From Affinundibacterium macrobrachii (GTDB taxonomy: Bacteria > Pseudomonadota > Gammaproteobacteria > Burkholderiales > Burkholderiaceae_D): 64,000 nt of DNA. The stretch is from positions 186,001 to 250,000 of the forward strand of contig NZ_BMYT01000003.1 in assembly GCF_014652415.1 (NCBI RefSeq). The letters run 5' to 3'. Below the pieces are notes generated by a model. That model saw only the letters and a list, made by a program, of their open reading frames with translations. It did not search any database and had not been told where the DNA came from. Every line of letters begins with the position of its first letter. Position 1 is the stretch's first letter. This document shows positions 1-9,457 of the stretch, piece after piece. A program made the position numbers and the translations under genes.

Positions 1-2
1 AT

Positions 3-167
3 CCAACTTCTGCTTTATTGCAAGAACGTGCGCAGAATGAATTGGCGCAAATTCAAACTGTGGCGGAACAACATGCCAAGCGTTGGGCGGTGATTGCTTT
101 ACAAGAGCAAGAACCGGTTGGGGTTGCGCGTTTGCAGGCGTTGTTGAGGAACGATGTGACGGAGTAA
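3..167 (+). CDS. 3' end of an unidentified protein (truncated by window edge)
   Basis: An open frame runs from the window edge to a TAA at 165-167 and encodes 54 residues rich in Ala, Gln, Glu and Leu, suggesting an alpha-helical C-terminus (it reads QNELAQIQTV, later HAKRWAVIAL). No family is recognised. The gene starts outside the window, and its codon use is like that of its neighbours. A hairpin-rich spacer follows, so it probably ends its transcription unit. Confidence 0.5.
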   Translation, partial: PTSALLQERAQNELAQIQTVAEQHAKRWAVIALQEQEPVGVARLQALLRNDVTE

Positions 168-225
168 CATTCCCCCCTCTACAAGGCATAGGTATCAGCA
201 CAAATTCAGGTTCGGTTAAAAAACT

Positions 226-381
226 CCTTCTCCCGCAAGCGGGAGAAGGCTGGGATGAGGGTGGTTCAAGTTAGCGAAATGCAATTTCAATGTTAGATCC
301 GATTTTGGAATTCGTAACACAAACATGCTTCTCGCTTGACCAAGCTCCCTCACCCCACCCCTCTCCCGCTTGCGGGAGAGG
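226..381. repeat. Pair of short palindromic intergenic repeats
   Basis: Two 24-bp perfect hairpins lie 110 bp apart: 226-249 (core cttctcccgcaagcgggag) and 358-381 (core ctctcccgcttgcgggag). Each is flanked by the ctcaccc/gggtgag motif in opposite orientation, so the whole block is an inverted repeat. Short elements of this kind are common between genes in beta- and gammaproteobacteria. They fill most of the 168-554 spacer; nothing else was seen there. Confidence 0.6.
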
Positions 382-554
382 GAGCATTAGTCATCGTACA
401 ACCATGACTTCTTGGGCGCGACTTTATCTTTTCCACCATCATAAAAGCCCATTTCAATAGTAAGGCCTTATCGGTTATCATACGAGAAACAACTGCCTAC
501 ACGTGATCGCTCTGTAAACCATTAGATCACCTTCGACAAAGAATCGACACCGTT

Positions 555-1298
555 ATGAATGCCTCAACCATCAATCCTATTCCCCTCCGCAGCAAGCCAC
601 GCAATCTTGCCAGCGCCGTAGTTGATCATTTGACGACGCGTATCAAGAGCGATGACTTAAAAGTGGGTGAAAAGCTGCCGACCGAATCCGAGATCATGCA
701 GGTATATGGCGTCAGCCGTACTGTTGTGCGCGAAGCGATTTCTCAACTGAAAGCCGCAGGATTAGTCGAAACTCGACATGGGATTGGCACTTTCGTCCTC
801 GCGCCATCGCATCATCTGGGCTTGCAGAATTCTTCCATTGTGACAGTACGCGACGTGCTCGCCGTTTTAGAAATTCGCATCAGTCTAGAAACCGAAGCCG
901 CTTGGCATGCAGCATCGCGTCGCACTGACGCACAAGTTGAGGAGATGCGCGCTGTATTACAGCAGATGCGCACCACGGTGGAGTCCGGCGCGCATTCGGT
1001 TGATGCCGATGTGCGCTTTCATTTGTTGATTGCACAAGCGACTGGTAATCCTTATTTTGTCGAATTACTAGGTCATTTAGGACATACCTTAATCCCACGC
1101 GCACGTTTGAATACGGCGCAAATCAACCAAGACGATCCATCCGCTTACTTAGTGCGCGTGCACCATGAGCATGAGGATATTTTTAATGCGATTTTGCGGA
1201 AAGATCCTGAGGCGGCGCGGGCGGCTATGCGGACGCATTTGAGTAATAGTCGAGAGAGATTGCGGTTGGCGCAGGAGGTGATTGAGGGTGGGGTTTGA
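555..1298 (+). CDS. GntR-family (FadR subfamily) transcriptional regulator
   Basis: This is a DNA-binding regulator of 247 residues, the normal FadR-subfamily length. The N-terminal winged helix (about residues 15-85) carries the signature GEKLPTESEIMQVYGVSRT followed by VVREAISQLKAAGLVETRHG. The C-terminal all-helical FCD effector domain (about 105-235) has the expected metal-site histidine region (DADVRFHLLIAQATGNPYF and a later VHHEHEDI). It lies upstream of kdgD on the same strand, separated by about 1 kb of repeats. FCD regulators beside sugar-acid genes usually respond to the acid or its keto-deoxy intermediate, so control of the kdgD and perhaps dgoK units is a reasonable inference. 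A different FadR-type gene lies at 32974-33663. Confidence 0.9.
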   Translation: MNASTINPIPLRSKPRNLASAVVDHLTTRIKSDDLKVGEKLPTESEIMQVYGVSRTVVREAISQLKAAGLVETRHGIGTFVLAPSHHLGLQNSSIVTVRDVLAVLEIRISLETEAAWHAASRRTDAQVEEMRAVLQQMRTTVESGAHSVDADVRFHLLIAQATGNPYFVELLGHLGHTLIPRARLNTAQINQDDPSAYLVRVHHEHEDIFNAILRKDPEAARAAMRTHLSNSRERLRLAQEVIEGGV

Positions 1299-1381
1299 TT
1301 TGTTTTGCGTCTTTCACCTTATTAAATTCTGATTCTGCGCTGAAAGCATTTTTGTCACACATTATTCGTTATCATTGTCTC

Positions 1382-1440
1382 TTGGTCGGGTGTGACCCGA
1401 CAGCCAATTACCTTTTTTGGCGAAGCAAAAAAAGCGACCT
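1382..1440 (-). repeat. Partial copy of composite intergenic repeat
   Basis: A fragment in the reverse sense of the composite element at 1612-1976: the ggtcgggtgtgacccgac palindrome, then a hairpin built on ttttttggcgaagcaaaaaa, then gcgacc. It matches one end of the longer copies at 1706-1976 and 47436-47710. Confidence 0.6.
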
Positions 1441-1611
1441 TAGCCTCTCACTATCGAATTCCATTTCTCCGCCTGCTTAAGAGAAATTTGCCTTCATCCT
1501 TTCTCGTCGTTTACAGGTCGGGGGTAGGTCAAAAGCAACGACCACCAACCGCTATTGGAAAAATGAGAGCCTGTAGATAATATGACCCTTTTTGCGATGC
1601 CTTACGCTATG

Positions 1612-1976
1612 TACGTCATTACCGCGAAGGCGGGAATCTAGTAACGTAAAAGCCTAACGTCACGGGATCCCTGCCTAAGCAGGGATGACGCCACGATTTT
1701 CTAGCCTAGTTGAATGCCGTGATGGCCGATACTGTTTGTTTTGCTTTTGACTTTAACGCCGTTCCACTTCTGACACTGCCAATTGTGCAAAACAGAAAAT
1801 GGATAAAGAAAGCTTCGTTGTTTGAGCCGAAGGCGAGTTTCGAAGCTTTTCCATTTTTTGTCTTGCATAATTGGGAAGCCGAAGGCCAGTGGCAGCGTGG
1901 TCGCCTTTCTTTGCTTACTTTCTTTAGCGAAGCAAAGAAAGTGAGTGGCTGTCGGGCCACACCCGACCTACAGACC
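1612..1976 (+). repeat. Composite intergenic repeat element, copy 1
   Basis: The block has three parts. At 1612-1690 is a paired gcgaaggcgggaat / atccctgcctaagcaggg element. At about 1783-1884 is a long imperfect hairpin in which gccaattgtgca and aaaatgg pair with ccattttt and tgcataattgg around an inner aagcttcg/cgaagctt stem. At about 1900-1976 are the hairpin tttctttagcgaagcaaagaaa and the palindrome gtcgggccacacccgac. An inverted copy with the same order lies at 47436-47806. Open frames in these copies encode similar peptides (both begin MARQPLTF), but these are by-products of the repeat, not genes. No real gene was seen in 1299-2370. Confidence 0.75.
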
Positions 1977-2061
1977 GCTCTGCAATCACAAAAATCTAAA
2001 AAACCTATGGTCGACGATATACAAAAACTTTGCTCGAATACTGAACATTAACCCATCCCCA

Positions 2062-2092
2062 TCCCAACCTTCCCCTTGAAGGGGAAGGAGCA
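2062..2092. repeat. Short C/G-rich hairpin repeat
   Basis: A small hairpin (ttccccttgaaggggaa) sits in a C-rich context resembling the short palindromic repeats at 226-381. The remaining spacer up to kdgD is A-rich and unremarkable apart from a possible operator at 2282-2298. Confidence 0.4.
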
Positions 2093-2281
2093 AGGACAAT
2101 CACACTATACGTTCAGCAGTAACAAATACATTGGGTACAAGCACAAAGCGAAGTCTCTTGGCGCAATTTTCGACAAAACATTCGTGGATCATTCCCGCGC
2201 TACCTCAAAACCACATTTCATAAAAATCAATAAAACCCCAAACAACAATAAAAAACCAAAAACCCTTTGCAAAAACCAATT

Positions 2282-2298
2282 TTAAGTTGTACGATGAC
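2282..2298. promoter_or_regulatory. Possible GntR/FCD operator upstream of kdgD
   Basis: The 17-mer ttaagttgtacgatgac matches ttaagttgcactacgac upstream of dgoK (43652-43668) at 14 of 17 positions. Related half-inverted copies lie at 43721-43733 and 48292-48304. The TTGTAC-type core resembles FadR-subfamily operators, so it may be a site for the regulator at 555-1298. The match was made by eye only. Confidence 0.4.
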
Positions 2299-2370
2299 GT
2301 ATCACTTAAACGCAATCACATGATTTTCTCTAACTCAACCCAATTTCCTGCCTTTATCACTGGAGACACT

Positions 2371-3282
2371 ATGCACCCGCAAGACCTCAAAAAAATCCTC
2401 TCATCTGGACTTTTATCCTTCCCTATCACCGACTTCGACGAAAACGGTGATTTCCGTGCTGATACTTATGCTGAGCGTCTTGAATGGCTGGCTCCGTATG
2501 GTGCAAGTGCTTTGTTTGCGGCTGGTGGTACGGGTGAATTCTTTTCTTTGACACCAGGTGAATACAGCGATGTGATTCGTACTGCGGTCGATACTTGCCG
2601 TGGCAAAGTGCCAATTTTGGCAGGCGTTGGTGGCCCTACTCGCACTGCGATTGCTTTAGCGCAGGATGCGCAACGTTTGGGTGCGCAAGGTTTGCTGTTG
2701 TTGCCGCATTATCTGACAGAAGCTAGTCAAGATGGCTTGATCGCGCATGTTGCTGAAGTTTGCCGTTCTGTAAGTATTGGTGTGGTGGTGTACAACCGTG
2801 CGAACTGCCGCTTGACGCCAGATTCACTCGAAAAATTGGCAGCGATGTGCCCGAACTTGATCGGCTTTAAAGACGGTGTCGGCGATATCGAACTGATGGT
2901 GTCGATCTGGCGTCGACTAGGTGACCGCTTTAGTTATCTCGGTGGTTTGCCAACTGCAGAAATTTTTGCTGGCGCTTACAAAGCGATCGGTACACCGGTC
3001 TACTCGTCTGCGGTATTCAATTTCGTACCTAAATTGGCAATGGATTTTTATCACGCAACAGCAGCGGATGACTTTGCCACGACCAATCGCTTAATCGATG
3101 AATTCTTCTTACCTTACCTCGATATCCGTAATCGCAAAGCAGGCTACGCGGTCAGTATCGTCAAAGCAGGTGCGCGCCTAGTTGGTCATAGCGGTGGACC
3201 AGTGCGTGCGCCTTTAACCGACTTGACGGCAGAAGAAGATGAAATGTTGTTAAAGTTAATCCGAGCACAAGGTCCGCAGTAA
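2371..3282 (+). CDS. kdgD: 5-dehydro-4-deoxyglucarate dehydratase
   Basis: This enzyme converts 5-dehydro-4-deoxy-D-glucarate to 2-oxoglutarate semialdehyde, with loss of water and CO2 (EC 4.2.1.41). It is a cytosolic (beta/alpha)8 enzyme of the DapA/NAL superfamily. The product has 303 residues, the usual length. Residues 53-56 give the GTGE substrate-carboxylate loop, Tyr141 (VVYNR) the catalytic tyrosine and Lys167 (GFKDGVGD) the Schiff-base lysine. The ATG at 2371 follows a good ribosome site (ggagac). An upstream in-frame start at 2287 would add 28 unsupported residues. It is followed by the semialdehyde dehydrogenase and a hexuronate-type transporter, and its substrate would come from garD at 34164. 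Confidence 0.93.
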   Translation: MHPQDLKKILSSGLLSFPITDFDENGDFRADTYAERLEWLAPYGASALFAAGGTGEFFSLTPGEYSDVIRTAVDTCRGKVPILAGVGGPTRTAIALAQDAQRLGAQGLLLLPHYLTEASQDGLIAHVAEVCRSVSIGVVVYNRANCRLTPDSLEKLAAMCPNLIGFKDGVGDIELMVSIWRRLGDRFSYLGGLPTAEIFAGAYKAIGTPVYSSAVFNFVPKLAMDFYHATAADDFATTNRLIDEFFLPYLDIRNRKAGYAVSIVKAGARLVGHSGGPVRAPLTDLTAEEDEMLLKLIRAQGPQ

Positions 3283-3395
3283 GCATAAAAGCAAGGGTAA
3301 AAATAGGCGCAAATGATGACGATTTCCATCAAGACTGGACGTGCGCGCCCAGTTAGAATGAAATGTTCGCCTAATTAACATTTTATCTGAGTAGG

Positions 3396-3493
3396 ACTTA
3401 CGCAAAATTGCGCTGGCTAGGCGTGAAGCCGAAGACAGTACAAGCTGTACGGCGAGGCGAACACAACGACGCCAGCGTCTGTTTTACGTAAGT
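3396..3493. repeat. Imperfect inverted-repeat element between kdgD and the dehydrogenase
   Basis: A 98-bp block is bounded by acttacgcaaaa (left) and ttttacgtaagt (right), with an inner gctggc/gccagc pair. A short gtacaagctgtac palindrome lies near its centre. It could fold into a long hairpin and resembles a small non-coding repeat. It fills most of the 236-bp gap between two genes that otherwise look co-transcribed. Confidence 0.5.
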
Positions 3494-3519
3494 GCTATTT
3501 AAGAATTAAGGAGTAATGC

Positions 3520-5100
3520 ATGAAAATCACTGGAAGCATGGTCATAGGCCAGCAAACCATTTTCGGTAGCGCGGGGACGATCAAAGCGATCAACCCAGCC
3601 ACCAATAGCGAATTCGAACCCGCATTTGGTTTGGCAACCAAGGATGATGTCGATCAAGCCTGTCTGTTGGCGGCAGCCACGTTCGACAGCTATCGTGAAA
3701 CCACGCCAGAAAAACGCGCCAGCTTTTTAGAAAAAATCGCTGACAACATTCTGGCATTAGGCAATACCTTGATCGAACGCGCACACCAAGAAACCGGTTT
3801 GCCGGTAGCGCGTTTAGAAGGTGAACGTGGTCGCACCATGAATCAATTGCGTCTATTTGCCAAAGTGGTACGCGATGGCGCTTATCTGTCTGCAACCCTT
3901 GATTCTGCGCTACCAGAACGCGTACCGCCACGTCCTGATTTGCGTATGCGAAAAATTGGTTTAGGTCCAGTGGCGGTGTTCGGTGCAAGTAACTTTCCTT
4001 TAGCGTTTTCTGTTGCGGGTGGCGATACGGCATCAGCTTTAGCGGCAGGTTGCCCTGTAGTGGTCAAAGCCCATAGCGCGCATCTTGGTACGTCTGAATT
4101 GGTGGGCAAGGCAATACAGCAAGCGGCGAATGAATGCGGCTTGGCAGGTGTGTTCTCGATGTTGATTGGTGACGGTCGTCAAATTGGTCAAAGCTTGGTC
4201 GCGCACCCTGCGATTAAAGCGGTTGGTTTCACCGGTTCACGTCAAGGCGGTATGGCCTTGGTGCGTACCGCTGCGGCACGTGCAGAACCAATTCCTGTAT
4301 ATGCAGAGATGAGCAGTATCAATCCAGTTATCTTGTTGCCAGATGCACTCAAGACCAAAGGCGCAGCGATCGCCCAAGGCTTTGCTGATTCTTTGACCAT
4401 GGGTGCGGGACAATTCTGTACCAACCCTGGCATGTTGATTGCTCTTGAAAGCCCAGAGTTGCAAAGCTTTATCGAAGCTGCGACAGCGGCCTTGCAAGTT
4501 AAACCTGCCGCGACAATGCTGACGCCAGGCATACATCAAGCCTACAGTTCTGGTGTAGAACGCTTGAATCAAGTAGCTGGTGTTGAAGTCGTCGCACAAG
4601 GTCTAGCAGCAAGCACACCTTGCGCGGCGCAAGCCAATCTGGCGGTTTGCGTCGCTAAAGATTTCTTGAACAATAGCGCCTTGCACGATGAAGTATTTGG
4701 CCCATCTTCGCTACTGATTCGCTGCAAAGACCTGGCAGAAATGCAGGCAATCGCAGAACACATCGAAGGTCAATTGACAGCGACTGTCCATGCGACTTCT
4801 GCGGACTACACAATTGCAAAATCATTGTTACCAAGCTTGGAACGCAAAGCCGGTCGTATCTTGTTTAACGGCTTCCCAACTGGTGTGGAAGTATGCCATG
4901 CGATGGTGCATGGTGGTCCTTTCCCATCGACCTCGGATAGCCGATCAACATCGGTCGGTGCTACCGCGATTGATCGTTTCTTGCGTCCAGTTTGTTATCA
5001 AGAATTCCCAGCGGATCTGTTGCCTAGCAGTTTGCAAGACGTGAATCCGTTTGGCATTCCACGTGTGGTCAATGGTGAATTGACTGTGCCAGCGAAGTAA
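3520..5100 (+). CDS. 2-oxoglutarate semialdehyde dehydrogenase (aldehyde dehydrogenase family)
   Basis: This NAD(P)-dependent enzyme probably oxidises 2-oxoglutarate semialdehyde (2,5-dioxopentanoate) to 2-oxoglutarate (EC 1.2.1.26), the last step of the galactarate/glucarate route. It has 526 residues. Typical ALDH elements are present: FGASNFP (154-160), cofactor-binding Lys183, TGSRQGG (239-244 region), general-base Glu263 (YAEMSS) and nucleophile Cys300 ([10 protein letters not shown]). The FCTNPG form and the length fit the KGSADH class found beside kdgD. The start has a clear Shine-Dalgarno (aaggag). It lies 237 bp after kdgD on the same strand and before the transporter. Substrate assignment rests on the neighbourhood. 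Confidence 0.9.
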   Translation: MKITGSMVIGQQTIFGSAGTIKAINPATNSEFEPAFGLATKDDVDQACLLAAATFDSYRETTPEKRASFLEKIADNILALGNTLIERAHQETGLPVARLEGERGRTMNQLRLFAKVVRDGAYLSATLDSALPERVPPRPDLRMRKIGLGPVAVFGASNFPLAFSVAGGDTASALAAGCPVVVKAHSAHLGTSELVGKAIQQAANECGLAGVFSMLIGDGRQIGQSLVAHPAIKAVGFTGSRQGGMALVRTAAARAEPIPVYAEMSSINPVILLPDALKTKGAAIAQGFADSLTMGAGQFCTNPGMLIALESPELQSFIEAATAALQVKPAATMLTPGIHQAYSSGVERLNQVAGVEVVAQGLAASTPCAAQANLAVCVAKDFLNNSALHDEVFGPSSLLIRCKDLAEMQAIAEHIEGQLTATVHATSADYTIAKSLLPSLERKAGRILFNGFPTGVEVCHAMVHGGPFPSTSDSRSTSVGATAIDRFLRPVCYQEFPADLLPSSLQDVNPFGIPRVVNGELTVPAK

Positions 5101-5110
5101 ATCTTGATGT

Positions 5111-5240
5111 ACATCGCTCTTCTCTCAATCGTGAGAGAAGAGTGATGAAAAATATAGGGCGGGTGCAACCCGCGCCGCCTGTTGCCAAATTGTAGCCAAA
5201 TGAAGCCAAAACGACGTTTTGACGACGCGGGTTGCACTCG
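5111..5240. repeat. Hairpins between the dehydrogenase and transporter genes
   Basis: A strong hairpin (5111-5146, arms atcgctcttctctca and tgagagaagagtgat) follows the stop codon without a long T run. It is followed by an inverted pair, gcgggtgcaacccgcg at about 5159 and its near complement at about 5226. The first may stabilise or end the upstream mRNA; the second looks like an intergenic repeat. Confidence 0.45.
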
Positions 5241-5300
5241 CCTCAGTATGCAAAATACACATTAACAGCAGTACCAAAAACAATAAAACCGGAGACAAAT

Positions 5301-6686
5301 ATGTCAACACATGCACAAGTCCATGCTACAGGCATAGGCAAATATCGATGGACCATCTGCGCTCTATTGTTCTTTGCTACTACCATCAATTATCTCGATC
5401 GTCAGGTATTGAGTTTACTGGCACCGGATTTGAGCAAAGAATTTGGCTGGACCAATAGTGATTACGCAAATATCACCGCAGCTTTCCAATTTGTGTATGC
5501 GATCTCGATGTTATTTGCCGGTCGGTTTATCGATAAGATTGGCACCAAAAAAGCGTTTATCTTGGCAATTACCGTATGGTCGCTCGGTGCCATCATGCAT
5601 GCGTATGCGATCTTCTTTGGCGAGGCGATCAACAGCATTGCCACCGCTTTAGGCTTGGCAGCAGTACCGGTTTCGATTGCTGGTTTTATGATTTCTCGCG
5701 CCGTCTTGGCCTTGGGCGAGGCCGGCAATTTCCCAGCAGCGATTAAAGCGACCGCTGAATACTTTCCTAAAAAAGAACGTTCTTTTGCGACTGGCATCTT
5801 TAACTCTGGCGCGAATATTGGCGCGGTGTTAGCACCGATCGCCGTACCGCTGATCGCCGCTGCATGGGGTTGGCAAGCGACCTTTATTATTGTCGGCGCG
5901 GTTGGTTTTATCTGGCTTGGTGCGTGGATGGTTTTCTATGAAAAACCAGAACAACAAAAGCGCTTATCCGCAGAAGAACTAGCGTATATCAATCATGACC
6001 AAATTACAGATGGCGTCGTTGAACAAAGTGACGACGGTAAGAAATTTTCTTGGTTTCAATTACTCGCCTATCGTCAAACTTGGGCCTTCGCTTTTGGTAA
6101 ATTTATGACCGATGGCGTTTGGTGGTTCTTCTTATTTTGGTTACCGAAATACTTGGCGGCACAATACGGTATGAAGACCACCGAGTTCGTCGTCCCGCTG
6201 GCGGTGCTGTACAGTATGACCATGGTTGGCAGTATCGGTGGTGGATGGTTGCCAACTTATTTTATTAATCGCGGTGATGCGCCCTATGATGGTCGGATGA
6301 AGGCGATGTTGATGATTGCGGTTTTACCTTTGGTCGTTTTACTGGCACAACCTTTGGGTTACTTAAGTTTCTGGGTTCCGGTGATTTTGATTGGCATCGG
6401 TGCGTCGGCACATCAAGCTTGGTCGGCGAATATCTTTACGACGGTTTCTGATATGTTCCCGAAAAAAGCAGTCGCATCGGTGGTCGGTATTGGTGGTATG
6501 GCGGGTGGTTTGGGTGGCGTCTTGATTACCAAACTCGGCGGCTGGTTATTTGACTACTATGGCAATCAAGGTCAATTGCAGACTGGCTATACCGTGATGT
6601 TTGCAATCTGTGCACTCGCCTATTTAGTCGCGTGGAGTGTGATGAAAACCTTGGTTCCCAAATACAAAGTGATTAGCGATCTCTAA
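5301..6686 (+). CDS. MFS hexuronate/sugar-acid transporter (ExuT-like, ACS family)
   Basis: This is an inner-membrane proton symporter of 461 residues with about 12 hydrophobic segments. The N-terminus has the motif NYLDRQVLSLLAPDLSKEFG, typical of the anion:cation symporter family that includes ExuT, GudP and GarP, and the loop 2-3 motif GRFIDKIGTKK. The context (kdgD before, lactonase after) points to galacturonate, glucuronate or galactarate as cargo. The ATG at 5301 follows ggag; longer in-frame starts exist but lack a ribosome site. The stop is 1 bp before the lactonase start, so the two are co-transcribed. Confidence 0.9.
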   Translation: MSTHAQVHATGIGKYRWTICALLFFATTINYLDRQVLSLLAPDLSKEFGWTNSDYANITAAFQFVYAISMLFAGRFIDKIGTKKAFILAITVWSLGAIMHAYAIFFGEAINSIATALGLAAVPVSIAGFMISRAVLALGEAGNFPAAIKATAEYFPKKERSFATGIFNSGANIGAVLAPIAVPLIAAAWGWQATFIIVGAVGFIWLGAWMVFYEKPEQQKRLSAEELAYINHDQITDGVVEQSDDGKKFSWFQLLAYRQTWAFAFGKFMTDGVWWFFLFWLPKYLAAQYGMKTTEFVVPLAVLYSMTMVGSIGGGWLPTYFINRGDAPYDGRMKAMLMIAVLPLVVLLAQPLGYLSFWVPVILIGIGASAHQAWSANIFTTVSDMFPKKAVASVVGIGGMAGGLGGVLITKLGGWLFDYYGNQGQLQTGYTVMFAICALAYLVAWSVMKTLVPKYKVISDL

Positions 6687-6687
6687 T

Positions 6688-7608
6688 ATGGTAAGCACAC
6701 AAACCCCAGATATCATCCGCGTTACAGCACCGCAAACGACGATTCGTTGCGGTGTGGGTGAGAGCCCGATCTGGGTCGCCAAAGAAAGGGCTTGGTATTG
6801 GGTTGACATCACCGCAAAAACCATTTGGCGCTTAGACGGCTCTAGCGGTGCGGTATCACACTGGCAAACCGCAGAAATGATAGGCTGTCTGGCACCTCAA
6901 AGTGACCGCAGCGTTACTGGTTTTATTGCGGGGATGGAGAGTGGCATCTTCCATCTCCGCCTTGAAAGCAATGGCAACATTCAAGCCAAAAGATTAGCTT
7001 CCCCCATTACATCGGAACTCGGCATGCGCTTTAACGATGGGCGCTGCGACCGTCAAGGCCGCTTTTGGAGCGGTACGATGTTGATTAATATGTCGGAACC
7101 ACGCGCCGCTGGTCATCTATATCGCTATAGCAAAGAACATGGTATTTCGGCACCCATCATCTCCAATCTCTTTGTGCAAAATGGGCTGGCTTGGTCACCT
7201 GATGGTCGCACCATGTACTTATCGGATTCGCACCCAAATAGCCAACTGATTTGGACCTTCGATTACGACACCGATCACGGTGTCCCCCACAATCAACGCG
7301 TGTTTGTCGACATGAAAACGATGGCTGGTCGACCTGATGGCGCCGCGATGGATGTCGATGGATGCTATTGGATTTGCGCGAATGATGCGGGCTTAGTTTT
7401 ACGCTTCACCCCCGAAGGAAAGCTGGATAGGCAAATCATCGTACCAATGAAAAAGCCAACCATGTGCTGCTTTGGCGGTGACAAACTCGATACCTTGATG
7501 GTTGCTTCGATCGCCGCAGGACAAGCGCCAGAAGATCCATGGGCGGGTGCCACGATCTTACTTCAACCTGGTGTGCAAGGTTTTGCGGAAACTGCGTTTG
7601 CTGGATAG
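6688..7608 (+). CDS. SMP-30/gluconolactonase-family lactonase
   Basis: This is a cytosolic six-bladed beta-propeller lactonase of 306 residues. Family marks are GVGESPIW near the N-terminus with the metal-binding Glu, MRFNDGRCDRQGRFWSGTM, QNGLAWSPDGRTMYLSDS and RPDGAAMDVDGCYWIC. The Glu, Asn and Asp ligands of the metal site are all present. It starts 1 bp after the transporter stop, a tight coupling. Uronate dehydrogenase (encoded at 35825) yields an aldarolactone, so hydrolysis of galactaro- or glucarolactone is the most likely role. A gluconolactone or arabinonolactone substrate cannot be excluded. Confidence 0.87.
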   Translation: MVSTQTPDIIRVTAPQTTIRCGVGESPIWVAKERAWYWVDITAKTIWRLDGSSGAVSHWQTAEMIGCLAPQSDRSVTGFIAGMESGIFHLRLESNGNIQAKRLASPITSELGMRFNDGRCDRQGRFWSGTMLINMSEPRAAGHLYRYSKEHGISAPIISNLFVQNGLAWSPDGRTMYLSDSHPNSQLIWTFDYDTDHGVPHNQRVFVDMKTMAGRPDGAAMDVDGCYWICANDAGLVLRFTPEGKLDRQIIVPMKKPTMCCFGGDKLDTLMVASIAAGQAPEDPWAGATILLQPGVQGFAETAFAG

Positions 7609-7676
7609 AGCTTAGCTACATTAGCACGACCAGCGACATCATTCGCCCGCACCAAAGAACTCTACAAAGGAAAGTC

Positions 7677-9401
7677 ATGAACTGCTTTGATAAAGCACTC
7701 TACTGCTTATTGTCGTCCGTCTTCTTGCTTGCCCAGCCAGTGCATGCACAACATCACCAGCAAGCGGATTCCAAGCAGGTGTGGGAGCCAGATCTAGGCA
7801 ATGGTCGCTACCGCAATCCAATTATCCACGCAGATTATTCCGACCCTGATGTGATACGGGTTGGCAAGCACTATTACATGACAGCCTCTAGCTTCAATAG
7901 CGCACCTGGACTACCGCTATTACAATCCGAGGATATGATCCATTGGCGCATCGTCGGCCATGCCTCACCACATCTGATACCCGCAGAAAACTTCCGCACA
8001 CCACAACACGGCAAAGGTGTGTGGGCACCAAGCTTACGTTTTCATGATGGCAAATTTTGGATTTTTTATCCAGATCCTGATTTTGGTATCTATGTCATGA
8101 CCGCCAAAGAATTTACTGGACCGTGGAGTACACCGCATCTCTTAGTGGCAGGCAAAGGCTTAATCGATCCAACGCCGTTGTGGGATGACGATGGAAAGGC
8201 TTGGCTATTACACGCTTGGGCGAAAAGTCGTGCCGGCTTTAATAATCAACTGACGCTACGTGCAATGGATCCGGATGCCAGCAAACTCTTAGACGACAAA
8301 GGCACACTCGTCGTCGATGGCGATCAACTACCTGGCTACAAAACCTTAGAAGGCCCGAAATTATATAAACGCAATGCTTGGTACTACATTTTTGCACCTG
8401 CTGGCGGCGTCGAGTTTGGCTGGCAATCGGTGTTTCGTGCTAAAAATATCCTTGGCCCTTATGAAGAAAAAATCGTGTTAGCACAAGGCGATAGCAAAAC
8501 AAATGGGCCGCACCAAGGTGCATGGGTCACGGCGGAAGATGGTCGCGATTGGTTTTATCATTTTCAAGATAAGCGCGCTTATGGTCGCATCGTGCATTTA
8601 CAACCGATGCAATGGCAAGATGATTGGCCAGTGATGGGAAAGAGGCATCCAACAACTGGCATCGGCGAACCTGTCGATACCTGGGAAAAACCGGTATTGG
8701 AATCACCCTTAATTAACTTGGCAAATCCACCCAGCTCGGATGATTTTTCGAGTCCGACCCTCGGCTTGCAATGGCAATGGAATGCCAATTGGAACAGCGA
8801 TTGGTATTCACTCACGGCAAATAAAAATCATCTACGTCTTTATCCGCAAGCACTCGCTGCGTCGACATCGGCGTCCTCAAGCTTAATCGATTACCCTGCC
8901 ATCCTTTTACAAAAGCTACCAGCTCCGGCATTCGAGGCTAGTGTAAAACTCAAACTCAATAGCAACATCAATGGCGATCGTGCCGGCTTGGTCTTGTACG
9001 GTTTGCATTATGCTTGGATAGGCTTAGAGAGACATCAAGACCATTATTCACTGCAATACCGTACCTGCAGTAGTGCAAACTTAAATCAACGCTGCCAGGA
9101 AAAACTTGTGCAGACAAAAATCGCAGAGCAAGCAGAAATCCATTTAAAAATCGCCCTCAATTCGGCAGGCGTGGCGCAGTTTTATTACAGCGAACAAGGC
9201 GAGCAATTTACCGTATTCGGTACTGAATTTAACGCGACACCAGGACGTTGGGTAGGAGCGAAAATTGGCTTATTCCACATCGGCACTCGCGACGTAGCAA
9301 GTTCCACAGTTGTTAGTAACAAGAATAAAGAGCAAGCAAAGTCGACAAACAGATTTGCCGACTTTGCTGATTTTCGTGTGAGCCCCAGAACAAATTACTA
9401 A
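7677..9401 (+). CDS. Secreted glycoside hydrolase family 43 enzyme (beta-xylosidase/alpha-L-arabinofuranosidase type)
   Basis: This is an exported hemicellulose- or pectin-side-chain-cleaving enzyme of 574 residues. A signal peptide (LLSSVFLLAQPVHAQ) is followed by a five-bladed GH43 propeller (about 45-350) and a C-terminal beta-sandwich (about 370-570). The likely catalytic set is the base Asp in YSDPDVIR, the pKa-tuning Asp in LIDPTPLW and the acid Glu in LEGPKL. The ATG at 7677 follows aaagga. A reading from 7539 would overlap the lactonase and hide the signal peptide. It follows the lactonase by 68 bp and may share its transcript. Xylan- versus arabinan-type activity cannot be told from the sequence. 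Confidence 0.88.
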   Translation: MNCFDKALYCLLSSVFLLAQPVHAQHHQQADSKQVWEPDLGNGRYRNPIIHADYSDPDVIRVGKHYYMTASSFNSAPGLPLLQSEDMIHWRIVGHASPHLIPAENFRTPQHGKGVWAPSLRFHDGKFWIFYPDPDFGIYVMTAKEFTGPWSTPHLLVAGKGLIDPTPLWDDDGKAWLLHAWAKSRAGFNNQLTLRAMDPDASKLLDDKGTLVVDGDQLPGYKTLEGPKLYKRNAWYYIFAPAGGVEFGWQSVFRAKNILGPYEEKIVLAQGDSKTNGPHQGAWVTAEDGRDWFYHFQDKRAYGRIVHLQPMQWQDDWPVMGKRHPTTGIGEPVDTWEKPVLESPLINLANPPSSDDFSSPTLGLQWQWNANWNSDWYSLTANKNHLRLYPQALAASTSASSSLIDYPAILLQKLPAPAFEASVKLKLNSNINGDRAGLVLYGLHYAWIGLERHQDHYSLQYRTCSSANLNQRCQEKLVQTKIAEQAEIHLKIALNSAGVAQFYYSEQGEQFTVFGTEFNATPGRWVGAKIGLFHIGTRDVASSTVVSNKNKEQAKSTNRFADFADFRVSPRTNY

Positions 9402-9457
9402 CACTGGTTACTAATAACTCACAAAAATAGATTGCAAAGACAAATGACGAGAATAAG

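Noticed and set aside
1706-1960. Open frame on the minus strand encoding a peptide that starts MARQPLTF and recurs at 47446-47646
   Set aside because: The similarity comes from the shared composite repeat, whose sequence is dominated by hairpins and palindromes; there is no ribosome site or codon bias of a gene.
2076-2285. Small Lys/Asn-rich open frame upstream of kdgD
   Set aside because: Composition reflects an A-rich spacer; no ribosome site and it would cover the probable operator.
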